Below are positions 16,705-29,426 of a stretch of 64,000 nucleotides of DNA, piece after piece. The DNA is taken from positions 1 to 64,000 of the forward strand of contig QXVZ01025822.1 of NCBI GenBank assembly GCA_008931825.1. Direction: 5' to 3'. The DNA comes from Phallusia fumigata (lineage: Eukaryota > Chordata > Ascidiacea > Phlebobranchia > Ascidiidae). A program made the position numbers and the translations under genes. The notes under the pieces were generated by a model. The model was not told where the DNA came from and searched no databases. It saw nothing but the letters and a program-made list of their open reading frames with translations. Positions within the stretch are counted from its first letter, which is position 1; each line of letters starts with the position of its first letter.

Positions 16705-18890
16705 TTACAGGCGCTTGCTGATGCGCACAAATTCCACTTCTCCACGAATTATGGTCTGAAAAAATGAACATATCGTTTTAACGCAAATTCAAAGCGTATT
16801 GTGTCTAACATTAGTGACCAACATAGTCGACGTACTTTTTATTTGCCTAGCTTATAAGTGAAAAGTGATTAGCGTGTGAAGAATAATATTACAACAGTTT
16901 AAATCGCATACTTACATCTTTAAGATTGCCGTCTCCGTCGATTTCTGTCAGCTGCTTGTGTTTGTCGAAATTTCCTTGCAGCTTCCCATCTACCATTGTC
17001 ACCACTCCCTTAAAAACAGAAGACAAATTTAGTCGTAATTTTTATGCATACTCCTTTAAAATGAAGCAGTTGTAAGCCCATGAGATCTAGCGAGTAAACC
17101 TGGTCATCATGTCCAGCTTTTCTATCTTAAAAATAATTTGTCGTGTTCTATAGTTTCCGCGTTTTAATTCGGATTTCAGGTTTTATAATGTAGCAGGTCA
17201 CATTTGGTAGTTTAAGTGGGCCTATTATACGGTCTGTTATCATAACTGGGCGTGTTGTCTGTGTTAGTGGTGTGCACATAGAGAAACACTCAGATACACA
17301 ATTGCCTTAAACGAATCGTGTTTCTGAGTGTCTGGTCACGTGCAAACCTGATTGTGTCCGTTTGTCAAATCATGCCCCGTGATTGTCAAAACTTCTAATA
17401 CGACCTTATAACCCACTATTTAGCAAAGAAAACGGTCTATTGTCACTCTTCCCAAATACATGTTGCACACTTGTTTTCCAAACGGGTTTGGCAATAACTG
17501 AACTTTAAAAACTCAAAAATCCTTGATGTTACCTTGAGTTCTCTTCCCATCGGAGTGTTCAAGGTCGCTTCCTCACCAAGTGTGAAGACGTTCTTAGAAC
17601 TCCTATTCGGCCCGTATGATAAGTTGAACGTAAAGGTGTCGCCATTCCTTGATATCTCGGTACACTGGGTTATCTGCTTCGCCTTTTCAATCTGTTCATC
17701 GGTTAACCCTGGCAAGACAATCGGAATTGCTTATATTAACAGCTTTACCCATTCAGGTAATAATCTTAAATCCCTTCTTACCATTTCGTGCATTGCGAAA
17801 TACCACGACATGTCGGGTCAGGTTGCATTTTCGAACCTGTGGTTTTTACATGCAGACCTTTTGCAGAACATGCAAAGTAACTAAGTCTACGAACTCTGGT
17901 GATGATCTTGAGAGCGTCGAACAAGCCGAAATGTCGTGACTGCGCCCTTTGCCCGGCTGACAGTACAACTTTATAACCCGGTCCGTGCCGTTGCGGAATG
18001 TTGGCAAACAGGGCAAGCAAACAAGATAGGTCGCGATAAGTGGCGAGCGAGCTTGGAACAGAGCGCGCCAATTTGGGTTAAGAACAACAGTAACGCGAAC
18101 TTTACCGGTTTTAGCCCCGCGCAAACATTGGCCCCGGGACAGGTCGTTAATGCAATGATTAACCTTTGCAAATAACCCGGCTTTGTTGCATTAGGTGCAA
18201 AAGTCCACCGCCCAAAACTGCCTCTAACACGTTGGCTCATGCATAGTTGACACGTGGTGTGAACAATGCATTGTGGGTACTCTGACGGTGTTGCGAAAGG
18301 ACCTAGCGTGTTTGTGGGATAAAATTTTACTGCTCGTGTTGGTAGTCGTTGCCGTCGANTAGTTGACACGTGGTGTGAACAATGCATTGTGGGTACTCTG
18401 ACGGTGTTGCGAAAGGACCTAGCGTGTTTGTGGGATAAAATTTTACTGCTCGTGTTGGTAGTCGTTGCCGTCGAGAATGACGTTATTGCAACAAAAGTTG
18501 TTTTGCAACTGTTTCAAAAAAAATGGTAACACCAGAGTCTGGCATTAGCGTAAACAATGAGTGTGTTCGTCAACCCCTAAATGTTATGACTTAATAGCAA
18601 GTATGCCATCACGAAGCACTTAATCCTGCGCGCAAACAGCCAATATAGGAATAAAACATTTGCAAATCAACATAAAAAACCATAAAAACTAAAACAGTTT
18701 GGCACACTGTTGTTTTCCGGCAAAACTTGCTCTGAAGGTTGCTTGCCAAATGTGGCCGTATTGCATCGGAAAATGGGTAAAAATATGGTATTAAATCACG
18801 AAATAATATAACACTTTACTCACCTATTACTTTATAGAAAGCCTCTGCATTTTTCTGTTCGCACAATTCGTATTTGCCTTCCCACGCCAT
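16705..18890 (-). CDS. Fatty-acid-binding protein (intracellular lipid-binding protein family)
   Basis: Small cytosolic beta-barrel that carries fatty acids or retinoids. Four exons: 18890-18824, 17708-17533, 17008-16916, 16755-16705; 387 nt, 128 aa. This matches the classic FABP/CRABP gene layout and the usual 127-135 aa length. It starts MAWEGKYELCEQKNAEAFYK, which corresponds to the family's first strand (A-F/W-x-G-x-W/Y) and the start of the helical lid. Exon 2 covers the lid and strands B-E (GDTFTFNLSYGP, FTLGEEATLNTPMG), exon 3 strands F-H (GVVTMVDGKLQGNFD, EIDGDGNLKD), exon 4 the last strands (TIIRGEVEFVRISKRL). The C-terminal R-x-S-K-R-L keeps the terminal Arg-x-(Tyr/Ser)-Lys pattern of ligand-carboxylate binding only partly. 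Subfamily (FABP, CRABP or an ascidian-specific branch) cannot be settled by eye. Confidence 0.88.
18244..18474. repeat. 115 bp direct duplicate around a single N in FABP intron 1
   Basis: Positions 18244-18358 and 18360-18474 read the same, with one N at 18359 between them. Both begin TAGTTGACACGTGGTG and end GTCGTTGCCGTCGA. As with the other N joins, I interpret this as two overlapping contig ends placed end to end, not as a true tandem repeat. It lies in the 1.1 kb first intron of the FABP gene (17709-18823). Confidence 0.85.
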
Positions 18891-19400
18891 TGCGTTTTAA
18901 ACTAAAAAAATCGATTGTCGGATTATCATACAAATCTACTGAGCAAACGTAATTAAGGTTCGGCCAATATTTGCTCTTGCATGATTTACAGTTTCGAGGG
19001 TCTCTATAGATTTAAAGCTCCACTTTATCCGTTGCTATTCATACACGCATTCGTACTACTATCTTTAGGGGTGAGTTGTAAAAGCTTGGCAANTCTTGCA
19101 TGATTTACAGTTTCGAGGGTCTCTATAGATTTAAAGCTCCACTTTATCCGTTGCTATTCATACACGCATTCGTACTACTATCTTTAGGGGTGAGTTGTAA
19201 AAGCTTGGCAAACCACAAACCGGTGTGTTAGTTAAAAATCTTTCATTTGTCTAATTTTTATGTCAAAAATAACCTAACACTATTTTCGTAGAAGATTGAA
19301 AAAGTTTGTAAAGTCAAGACAAAAACGAACCAACAGCTTACCTTTCAACCGAAACAGGAACTGGATCTTGCGTCGATCGCAGTTTTGGATATGCAGTATG
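18891..19400 (-). promoter_or_regulatory. 5' UTR with intron of the FABP gene
   Basis: Ten or so bases before the FABP start codon there is a strong minus-strand acceptor (pyrimidine-rich then TAG; exon boundary at 18901). A good donor (AAAG|GTAAGC on the minus strand) lies at 19341/19342. This suggests a non-coding first exon starting somewhere near 19345-19450 and a 440 bp leader intron. The intron contains the duplicate at 18975-19211. The promoter would lie just beyond 19400; no TATA box is certain. Confidence 0.5.
18975..19211. repeat. 118 bp direct duplicate around a single N in the FABP leader intron
   Basis: Positions 18975-19092 and 19094-19211 appear identical, with one N at 19093 between them. 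Both start TCTTGCATGATTTACAG and end AAAGCTTGGCAA. It is another probable overlap of contig ends that the assembly left unmerged. Confidence 0.85.
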
Positions 19401-20491
19401 AATATGCAACTACAGCAAGATACAAGTCACAAGTCACGCACCACACTTGGTTTATGATTAAGTAAAGTTTGCTAATGCGACCGTGTGCTGTAGCGATTGG
19501 TACAAACTAATCCACTTGTGATAAGGCACGTTTGCATGGACATTGACCGTGTGCTGTTGCAGTTATGACTGTAAATACACCCTATTAACTAATGAACTTT
19601 GATTCTGCTGCAGTTTTTAGTGAGCTGGCTGTCTTCAAGGTCACATCTGAATAAGGTAACTGAGAGCTTTGCGACATTGAAAATTATATACAGATCTCCT
19701 GTTAACGATTTATGACCAGCGTTTATTGATAGATCGATGAGCGTAATATGCCCTAATATACAAAAAAATCTTTTGCGACATAGGTAAGTTAAGCGACTGC
19801 TATTTTAGCCTCGCTACATATTTTCTGAAATATATTTCAAATTTCAAGCAAAACGTTTTACTTGCAATGTTTCTTTCATTTTCGGACATTAAGCAAAATT
19901 AGTCGAGTTTAAACATTTGTAAGGAGTCAGGCGCACTAAAAATTGGCAGCGTATTGAACGGTTAACGCCATCTAGCGACAAGACTTTCTAAGGTTTACAC
20001 AAGTGGGTCAATCTCGGAATTATCAATTCTTAGAGGTGTTGTGCCTTTAACAAAGTCATCGTATGATTCCCAAAACTGACGAATAAAGTTGGAGTTTTTT
20101 TCAATATTGATTGCAATTTGGAAATTTTGAAAGTTAATAGGATTGATTAAAACAGGAAACCATATTAATTACCCTATTGAATTTTGACTTTTCCCACGTA
20201 CATTCACCGCTTTTATATACTTTCCCCTAATGCAAGCAAACAAACGTGCATTTTACACAAATCCAGTAAAATGAAAGTCAAAAAAGTCCACAAAAGTCCC
20301 AGATTATGGCGCATTGTATTTGGAACTACACGGACAAAACATTTTAACTTCACAGTGATTCACCTAAATAAAAAACATATTTAATTTTCTAGAATGGATT
20401 AGAATGCACTTTTGCTGCATGCATAGAAAATGGTTTCATCTGTTTAAAAAAGCGCCCAAATTGGCACAGATACAAATTCATCGACAAGAAA
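19401..20491. other. Intergenic region, no gene recognised
   Basis: About 1.1 kb between the FABP promoter side and the possible last exon of the TTLL gene. It is AT-rich with only short frames on either strand. I see no RNA gene, repeat or clear regulatory element. Confidence 0.5.
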
Positions 20492-20758
20492 CTAAGTGCA
20501 ATTTCGAACTGCAACAGGGGGCGGATCTCCAATACATCGCACGCTGCTGGTTAGAAAATCTGTTGTAACCGGATTGGAGGCACAGTTGCAAGATGTGTGT
20601 CTTTTATTTTTGGCAGAACGATGTCGACACGATCCAGAGCGTCCGGACCGCGACGATTCGCTGCCAAAGGCCGACACGGCGTCTCCCGTCGCTGACGTCT
20701 TGTCACTATCGCCACACAGGACGCAGCCGAGCCCGGTGGCCGGTTTAGTAGAGTCTGC
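20492..20758 (-). CDS. Possible alternative terminal exon of the TTLL3/8-like gene
   Basis: On the minus strand a splice acceptor (TTGTTCCTAG) at 20759-20760 opens an 88-codon frame in phase 0, ending at a stop at 20492-20494. It begins ADSTKPATGLGCVLCGDSDK and continues with Ser/Arg-rich and Cys-containing sequence, GC-richer than its flanks, like the neighbouring TTLL tail exon. A candidate phase-0 donor (CCCCCT|GTAACT) lies a few codons before the stop of that exon at 21447, so splicing would extend the protein. It could equally belong to an unseen gene or be a chance frame; the opposite strand is open too. Confidence 0.35.
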   Translation of the reverse strand, partial: ADSTKPATGLGCVLCGDSDKTSATGDAVSAFGSESSRSGRSGSCRHRSAKNKRHTSCNCASNPVTTDFLTSSVRCIGDPPPVAVRNCT

Positions 20759-21446
20759 CTAGGAACAACATTATCAACCGGCATAGAATTTTGCGGAAGT
20801 GTACCATTACTTAACAAAAATATTAAAGTTTATGATTTACTAAAGTTTATGATGGAATTATTTACTGGGAAGGAACTTTGAGCTGTAATTTAAAAATGGT
20901 TAAACGTCAGCGCGAAATTAATCTTAATTGCCAACGTTTTTTTAATACTGAGTGTTGTATCCAGAAGAAACCCCGCTTGGTTCAGTTTTAATTTTTTTTT
21001 TAAATTCGTTTAAAAAAACACATGTTTTCTAAAACACAACCATTCATAGTTACCCAGGTTTGTAAACAAGTCACTATGTAGGAAACAAGCCAATAACCTG
21101 TTGAGGGCACACTAGCAAAATCAACTTGAAAGAAAACCGCTAAAATTACTAAGCCTTCTTTAAAAGACCACTGCAACTGTCTCCTTAAATGAAAAATTGC
21201 CACAACAAATCCATACACGTAAAAACAAACAACGAAAAAGTGCAAATTAATAGGTAAAAATGCAACACAACTATGATGGATCAAGGTAAACGGCTGTGTG
21301 TGGTTAAACACACGATTACGCAAAGTTAGTTAAGCAAACAAAGCAAAACATGCATGAAAAATCAAGGATTAAAGTTAGTGATGCAGCATCATAATTTACA
21401 TGACAGAAAAATTACCAACGAAAATTATACAACTTTAAGTCGGAGA
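20759..21446. other. Intron or 3' flank of the TTLL3/8-like gene
   Basis: AT-rich sequence just downstream of the TTLL stop codon. It is an intron if the exon at 20492-20758 is used and a 3' flank otherwise. A 107-codon open frame on the minus strand (21000-21323) has no family resemblance. No canonical polyA signal for the minus strand was found here. Confidence 0.4.
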
Positions 21447-24400
21447 TTAGCTAGTTACAGGGGGAACATGTGTAGGGCAGCTTATAGCAAGAAAACTATT
21501 GCGTTTGTGAAGCAGACTACGTTCGTGCCTGTGTTTCAGTGAAAACAGCTTTAAGATAGGCAAAGATTGATTTGTCCCAATAGCGCGATTGTCCGCGGTC
21601 CGACTTCGCGTATTTTTATCGGGCAGCTTTCGTAGCGATTTTACGGCTTGCATTTCATTGGTGTAAGAAATAGCGGATTTTGACTGTACTTTGCGACGAC
21701 GCGGTTTTAACGGAAAGGTTGAGTTAAAAGGACAGGCGTTTATCCTTTTCTTAACACGCAGCTGGCCCGGTGGCCGCACTGAGATGAGTTGGGAGTTAGT
21801 GTTAATTGCATCGACACTTTTGTTTTTCACATCAGTGTCACAAACACGCAAGGAACCCAAATCACCACATTCACATGCAAATTCTTCGTTGAGGTAGGAC
21901 GGGTCAGGCTGGCACGTTGCGTCCGCAGGATCGACAACGAGCCAGCCTTCGTCATCCGAAGGGTAATATGAGGATACAGACAAACCGCTTTCACTCTGTT
22001 GCTTGCGCAGCCACTCGTGTATACCTGAAACTCTGGGACGCGCTGCCATGCCAAGTCGGAAATCCGGACCACCGTACGCTGCGGCTAATGCTTTTCGTTG
22101 TTGGCTGTAATGTTGTGCAGCGTTCTCGAGCGGGTGGACGGCAAAGTATCTCTGGAACGGCAAACCAAGTCCGATGGTTTGTGGGGTGACTGCAACCATT
22201 CCAGGCGGGGGCGGGGGATGTACCAAGGATCCACCACCACTAAGGACTTCTCCCCCGGCCACCGAAGATGCCGGAAACGTCTTCGGAACCACTGCTTGTG
22301 GTGGAGGGAAGGGCATATGCGCTGTTTTTCCGGGAAAGCAACCACGATTGGCGGCGGCAATAATGCCGTTGTATGCAGTCCCAAGATGCGCTATACCCAT
22401 AGTGGAGGCAGCCTTGGCTTGCGACGAGCTCACGAAATGAACACTTCCGTTTGAAGGCACATTCTGTGGTTCCATCCCAGCTGGAAGCTTCATGCTGTGA
22501 TTGCTCTTGTGGGTTGGCAGTTTGGTAATCGAAGTCTGTGATGCGACCGAGGCATTGTTGTTGCTTGTAGTGCTGGCGATGCTGGTGTTGCTAGGGCTCT
22601 GTTTGGGCAAACCAAACGCGTTTGGCTTGGATGGAATGTTGTTGGCCTCGCTGTTGAGACGCTTTAAGGTGTTTTGCATCTTGATTTTCACTGGGCTACC
22701 CGAACGATCGCTAAGCACACGATTGGTGCGGGACTTGTACTCATTAGTCTGTCCAGATGATCTGCTGGTTTGTGTTGTACTGCTGCTGTTGTTATTAGCA
22801 GTTTGCCGGATTGAAACTTTGGTTGGCCGGTTAGTAAGAGTCTGTGAATAGATACTTGCTGCTCGACCAGCGTACCTGGCCACCCCGTGGTCGTTGTTGT
22901 TGTTACTGTGGCTGTTGCTCTTGTTGTTATTGCTATTATTGTTGTTGTTGTTGTTGTTGTTGTAGCTGTTAATGGTCATTGAACTGCTGTTGGTTGCTGT
23001 GATTGGGTTGTTCCATGACCGTCGGACGGGATTGCTGTTCGGCTTTTTGATCGTTACACCTTCAATCTGTTGGCGAATAAGTAAAAACCAGGGAATTAGG
23101 CGAAAAATATCACAAAACAAATAAATGCTAAGTTATTAAAATGCTTCAACATGATTTAAAGTTTTTACCGTAAAAAGGTCACGTAAATACTTACGTTAAG
23201 TTCTTTTCCCACATAAAGAGGAACGTCAACCAGCGGCTGTCTGTGAATCATCTCGAACAAACCGATATCACAGTTCTTGTCGCGTTTGCGGTCCAAGATT
23301 ACTGTTACGTGATGGGTGAGTAAATTAAATAAAGTTTGTCTTTTATTTGTTCACGGTTTGCTTGTTTATGTATCTTCTAAAGCGAATCTAATACCTAAAC
23401 GATTTAGCTTACCTGTACACTGTACCTATTATACGCAGTAGCTAATGGAATAAAACTGTGAAACAAAGGCTGCACACATTTGTAAGCAAGCCTAACCAGG
23501 AGTAGTTAATCTCACGTTTAGAACTTTGACGTGGGTGAAACTATTCACTACCGACTATTTATATTTTGGTACTGCCGTTAAACGTTGTTTTAAGATTCCC
23601 AATTAAACATTAACAGTATTAGTTTACGAAAAAATATTCTCTTCACCTTTCAAAATGTCCTCCTGTACTGAGGTGCAGAGTCTGTTGGTGACGGAAGTTG
23701 ACCGAGACATGGTCGGACTGGAATTTACCTCGATTAACCATGGGTTGTAGTTTTCATCGATCATGAAATCCGCTCCGTAAAGTTCAAACGAACCTTTTCT
23801 GTAGCCGTTAATAAGTAAGGCAACCGGTCAATACCCACGGTAAAGGGTTTAATGCTTTACAAAAGCTCTTCTGGGTTACCTGTACTCAACGGTATCCAGG
23901 GCTGTCTGGCAAACATGGATAATGGCTTTTTTCATTCCAGGAAACACCAAATCATCCCATAAAGTTTGACAGCCTCTGGATCTACAATATTCGTGTCGTT
24001 AAAAATCAGTTTAGAATTGCTTGGATGGAGCTATAACCAAGTTTTTTGGTAAATTCGCCGAACGTTTACAATACCCTGACCCACAGAACTCGCTTCTACG
24101 GTGTAAACTTGCAACAGGACAAAAACTTATTAACTTTGTGTTTGCTGTTGTCACCTGAGGTAACTTTTAAAATCTGCGTCTGACCACATATTATCATGCG
24201 GCAGCGATGGATGGCGATTTGTGTCGACCTCCATATTTTTCTGCACCGAATAATTGCACAGGTGAATACTCCTGCAGAAAAAAACAAAACGACGTTAACA
24301 ATTTGTCACCACCAATTAAAAAGCCTCTAATATATTATCGCATATTTGTATAGATCGTCATTTTACATTTTTTACTTGGTACTCTGCATTCTATTCAAAA

Positions 24401-27400
24401 AACACATCAAGCGAACTTACGGGTCTAAATTCTTGAGTGTGAACGGACGTGACGAAAATCGCAGATAGGACTCGCGGTAAATCCAGATTACCAGTGGATT
24501 CCAATCACTGACCATGAACCATTGCCGGATGTCGAATTTGGTGGCATGTACGAGCAACGGGCGCTCGATGTACTTCTGCACCACCCAGCGACTGTCCTTG
24601 ATTAGGTTTGGATCACCAGATACCAACTTGAGAATTTCGTCCAGGCGGTTCATCACAAGAATGCCTAGATGCAAATGGCACGCGTAATTGTTTGCTGATA
24701 GGAATAAACTATGGCGCATCACAAATTTTTCGTTAAAACGTTTGGCAAGACTTCAGACCCCTCGGCATAGCAGTGCCTTTACGGGTACGAAGGTAGATTT
24801 CATTATATTGATAAAAGTCATGCATGTGTGTGCAGTCGCGGCCTTGACAAAATGTATAATCAAGGCCCAATAATAAACTGTATTTATGGAATACGTACCC
24901 CTGCCACGGGATTTGGCGCCTGGTTTGATAATCCACGTATTTTTCACTCCGTCGACAAAAAACTGTGGACTTATGGCTTTGATTTTATCCAGCGCTTGCT
25001 CGCATTGCTTGAAGTAAGAGCCACTGTGTGCTATAGATGCTCCGTCACTACGCAAAATCGTAGATTGGTTTTAAAACTCTATTCGGTTTTATGTCAAACG
25101 AAGGCAAATACAATTTTTAACGCTAAAATGGGGAATGATACAAAAAGGTTGGGAAGCACCGATTTACAGGGTTCTGTATGTGAAGCACAGTAGCTGCCGA
25201 ACTACAAAGAAATTTGCTGGAAAGTTACATTAGAAAACATTTTTGTCTGCAATTAGCGTCATTCGAAAAACTCAACTGTGCTAGTCGGGAGTAATGGAAA
25301 ATTAATTGATCCCAACTCGCATCAGGGATGTGATAAATCGATTCGTCCTGGTCTATGTCGTCATGATCTCGTTCGTTCGCGTGAAGTTCACAAGCTCTGA
25401 TGGCAAGAAGCAAAACCTCAGACGGGACCATATGAGGGCCACCTTGAAAAACAAGCACAATCTTTTACCAAGGGTGTCAACGTTAAATCCTTCGGGAGAG
25501 TAAAAACAATAAAAGTTAATCCTTACTGGGTGGATGCTGGGGATTGAATTTGGGTTAAAACTAAAAAAAGTTGTTCACAAAAGTAACAACCACAAAAAAA
25601 CTTACCAATATCGACCCGAAAGCTATGAATAAGTACCTATTTTGCTTCATGTCGTATATATGTATGATCAAATGTGCTCATGAGGCTCAATTACTTAATG
25701 TACTTTTTTACATGAATAGTTCGCAGTATTAGCCTACCAGGTGTCGTGATATTTTACTTACCCAATGGTGGCATCTGACCGTTCTCGACTTTTTCACACT
25801 CCTGACCGTAAGTGTCGTCAGTGTGTTTTGCAACCGCGATCTTAAGAATTGAAACAGCGGCCGTAAGTCGAAAGTCATCTAAAAATAAACGCGCAATCAT
25901 CCAAACCAACCTGTGGTGAGACTTTTTCTGGCCTTTTTGAATGCGAAAATCCGATACCAATCACTTTTTGAATTTTTGGGTGACCGTTACTAATACTTTT
26001 TTTTGCATCGCAAATTTTTTTATTTACAGGTGTTTGTAAAATCCAACGTAATCTCTTTTTTACAACTGTTCGAAGCTACACGTGACAAACCAAAATGACA
26101 TCAAATCGCAACGGTTGCTGTACATTATTTGACAAAAAAAGTAGCAGTTACTAACCAATGAAGTCCATCTTTTCATCCTCGTTGCTTAATCTGTAACATC
26201 TTGGAAAGAAGAAATCTGAGCTGCCATCGGAAAAGCAAGAAAGCATTCGTAGGTTCATGCATAATCCCACCTAAACGATATGCTCAAAATTAAAAAAAAT
26301 ATATAATGGTGTACAATGTTCTAGATTAGTGTCAAGCAAATTTACTTTAGTAGTAAAGTTGGCCTTCGAAAAATGATTGACGATTTGATCTTTCTGCAGG
26401 AATTTCCAGTCTATGGAAGACGTCCGCGTGGTCCATTGAAAGATTGGAAGCTCATTGCGCACCATTCGTCCCTTTAAACACAATGACAATCAAATTGCAG
26501 AAGCGTTTTGTAACAAATTTTTATCTGCTTTGGATTTCTTCATAGACAATTTATACATTAGACTTACCATGATTCCATAGCAATCGTCATTTTCTTTGTC
26601 TTTTTCGACTTCCGCTTGATCAAATGGAGGGCGTGGACTCATACCGATCCCACTATCCTTATTATCGTAATCATCATCTACCGAAAAATTTTATAATCAA
26701 AGAATAAGTAAACTACCATTCATGAGTAATCAATGTTTCATACCAAAATCATCATCATCGTCATCAGCATCTGATGAATCTGCAGGTCGGTTTTGATTTC
26801 TTGGGCGCAGAGGAAGTTTAAATTCCTTTTCGACCCAACCACGTTCGCGTAACGCTCTTCTGATAAGTGGGTAAGGGCCATGAATTGAAAAAATTTTTTT
26901 GCTCTACGGAAAAATACGCTTGTTAAATTAGAACTGTTATCAACAAACGGTAGGCCACAGTCATATTTATAGTTATATTTCGTGTATGTTATATTGTTAT
27001 ACTCCCCGGGCAGAAAAGGACTCAACAAGGTTAGATTAGTTGAGTCTACCATAGACCAGTTGATTGAGTGAATCTACCATAGACCAGTAGTATTTCAGTT
27101 CCACCAGCACGTGTCTTTTTGATTGGTTTGTTATTCATATGAGAACCATTGTTTTTTGGCCGCGATGGTTCAAACCAGCAAACTTCCAAACGAAAAAAAT
27201 GTCGAACTATTTTTCGCATAACAAGTGATGTGAGCATTGCCCAATCATTGCAATACATGCAATGTACTTGGGCCATCACAGAACATCGCAACATTTTTCT
27301 AATGAGATTTATCGCTGCATGTGACCTTTTTGTGTTGACTTATACCTTAATAGCTTTCTCAGCCACCATCTTCGCTCTCTGCAGCCGATCAAAATTTGCG

Positions 27401-29426
27401 TAGGGGTCATTCGAGTTTCGTTTCCTAGCAGTGGCAGTTCCATACGCTCCCTGGGCAGCGACATTTTGCGACAGTGATGCGTAGTAAGTTTTCGCACGCG
27501 CAGGTAAACTCGGAGGAGATGTTTTGGACGGCGTCGGTGACTGGGGAGGATCTGTGTCTGTATGATATCGGTGATTATAGGTCGTTATGATTGTTTCACT
27601 GTGCCTAAAATAATGCAAAATTACAAAACAAGCTGAATACTTTTGGGCGTATTCAGATTTTCATGGGAATTTGCTTCAAAAGTACTATTCCAAATAAGTG
27701 CTTTAAAAATTTGACTTCGACAAAATGCTTACAATTATGGGTGCTAAGGTTAAGATAGTAATCACCAAATCAAATAAAATAAACTAACAATCAGACTGCA
27801 TCCTCACTTTTTAAGCGCAAATATTGGTATCACTGTGCGAAAAAAGTTACAATTAACATGTAACTTTCTAAGAACTTGAAGCTATTTTTCGTGTGGTTTT
27901 TTATCCAACTACACATTTTCTTTGCAAGTTATAACTTTCATTCGGCTCTTGACTGCAAAAGATGTTGTCATGTTAGCGACAGCTGTGGTGGGATTTCCTC
28001 CTATACTCCGCTCAAGGTAAATTCAACAATGGAAAATGCGCGATGGTTGGTAATCGAAATTAGTTTCCAATCAAGCATCTTAATTACCTAATCTTGACTA
28101 TTTGATACGTTTTTAATGCAAAATATTATGTGATAATGTCATTGCAGTTTAGTCCAAATCGTTTAATGTCTTTCCAAAACTATACTGGTTGTTTAAAATG
28201 ATCAAAATTAATGCAACAATAACTTTGCTGTGTACAAACCCATTTGGTCAGTTCCGTGTAGTTTGTGTTTCAACTGGTTCCGCGGCATTCGACTTCGTTT
28301 CCTTAAAAGGTTTTTGTCTCCTACCGTAGCACAAACAAACAACAATAATTCGCGGCTGGTGTTTCAAAGACTTATCAGTAATCAAAACCGCAGTTACCTG
28401 TGTATGGTCTTCCAGACAATACCCCGCTGCGGACCTGGTTCACAGTCACCTATGGTATGAAGCAGAAAATGCTTACCGATGTTGCTTTTGGACATTTATA
28501 ACTACTATCATAGACTTACTTTCTGCGACTTTACTTCATTCTGATTAGTGGGAAAAGTCTGTTGGTGAAGTGCCTGGTTTTCTTCTTGCTTAAACATGTT
28601 ACCAATACTCGTTATTAACTAGCCTTAAGTCTATCAAAGCAAGAATTGTCCCACTTGCTGCTATGTACCATAAAATGTATGGCACAAAAGACCAGCAAAC
28701 GACGTGAAAGGTGTACGTCGCAATTAAACATACGTGCGTTTTCTTTTCGTGCCAAGACGCTTGAGTAAATGTTTGCATTCTAAACCGCGGGGTCTTTAAA
28801 CTTATAAATAGGCCTATGATTTTAGTATGACAAAATGCACATGATAAAAGGCAATTGTGGTAGGCTACTAAAAACTGCACCAACTTACAGGACGTGGGTA
28901 ACTACTTGAAATGATGAAATACCCTGCATTGTCAGCTAGTTCGAACCGATGAAACTAAAGCTATTAATCAACGGAGGTATTATCATAGCTAGCCTTATTA
29001 CGTACCAGTTTTCTTTGCTTGTCCATGTGTTTCTGTTGGCGGGCCAGGAAGTCCATTCCCATGTTTTCGACCATGCGCGAACTGGCCTTGCTGACCCGCG
29101 GATGGAAGGTAAAGTCTTCTCCGAACTCTTCTACAGCTTGGCGCGGGCTAATTTTTGTCTGTACAAACCGAAATATTGTAAAACAAAACCACAATCGAAA
29201 AACAGCGGTTCAAACCGTGGTGTACTGAGACGCGCATAAAGCGGTACTGAGTTGGCGTGCCAACAGTCAATGATTTACGATTTAAACGAATCAGAATCCA
29301 AATACAAATTTTGTTTACTTGGCTTGCTGCTGAAGCGTCATCGCTTGGTATGGCATCCAAATCCATCTTGCAGCACAACGTACTTGAAGGTTGGCCGTCG
29401 TGGGGCTGACTGACCACCTCCGGCAT
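21447..29426 (-). CDS. TTLL3: Tubulin glycylase of the TTLL3/TTLL8 family with long Asn-rich C-terminal tail
   Basis: ATP-grasp ligase that adds glycine side chains to tubulin in cilia and flagella. Exons: 29426-29319, 29158-29006, one not found, 27604-27346, 26903-26744, 26677-26568, 26471-26346, 26270-26156, 25878-25762, 25442-25272, 25030-24899, 24664-24421, 24271-24155, 23981-23880, 23798-23647, 23301-23195, 23066-21447. Exon 2 ends in phase 0 and the next known exon needs phase 2, so one exon of length 3n+2 is missing in 27605-29005. Family marks in order: [108 protein letters not shown], and [20 protein letters not shown], which holds the catalytic Asp/Glu/Asn cluster. The final 540-codon exon is low complexity with an Asn run and several Gly/Pro/Ser stretches. 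TTLL3 and TTLL8 cannot be separated by eye. Confidence 0.92.
22891..22970 (-). repeat. Coding AAC/AAT microsatellite (poly-Asn tract) in the TTLL tail
   Basis: The plus strand shows long runs of GTT units broken by a few substitutions. On the minus strand they encode an Asn-rich stretch with ten consecutive Asn followed by more Asn/Ser/Lys/His. The frame stays open through it. Copy number is likely to vary between individuals. Confidence 0.85.
27605..29005 (-). other. TTLL intron region that should hide one further exon
   Basis: The phase gap in the TTLL model requires an exon here. One small candidate on the minus strand spans about 28390-28441 (acceptor CCATAG, donor ACACAG|GTAACT), but its 52 nt gives the wrong phase alone. 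A second possible piece ends at a good donor near 28521 (CAGAAA|GTAAGT), preceded by a Gln-rich open frame beginning at 28598. Neither is convincing. The rest is AT-rich intron. Confidence 0.4.

Noticed and set aside
22501-22851. 116-codon open frame opposite the TTLL tail exon
   Set aside because: Antisense shadow of the low-complexity Asn/Ser/Thr-rich exon; Leu/Val runs arise from its codons.
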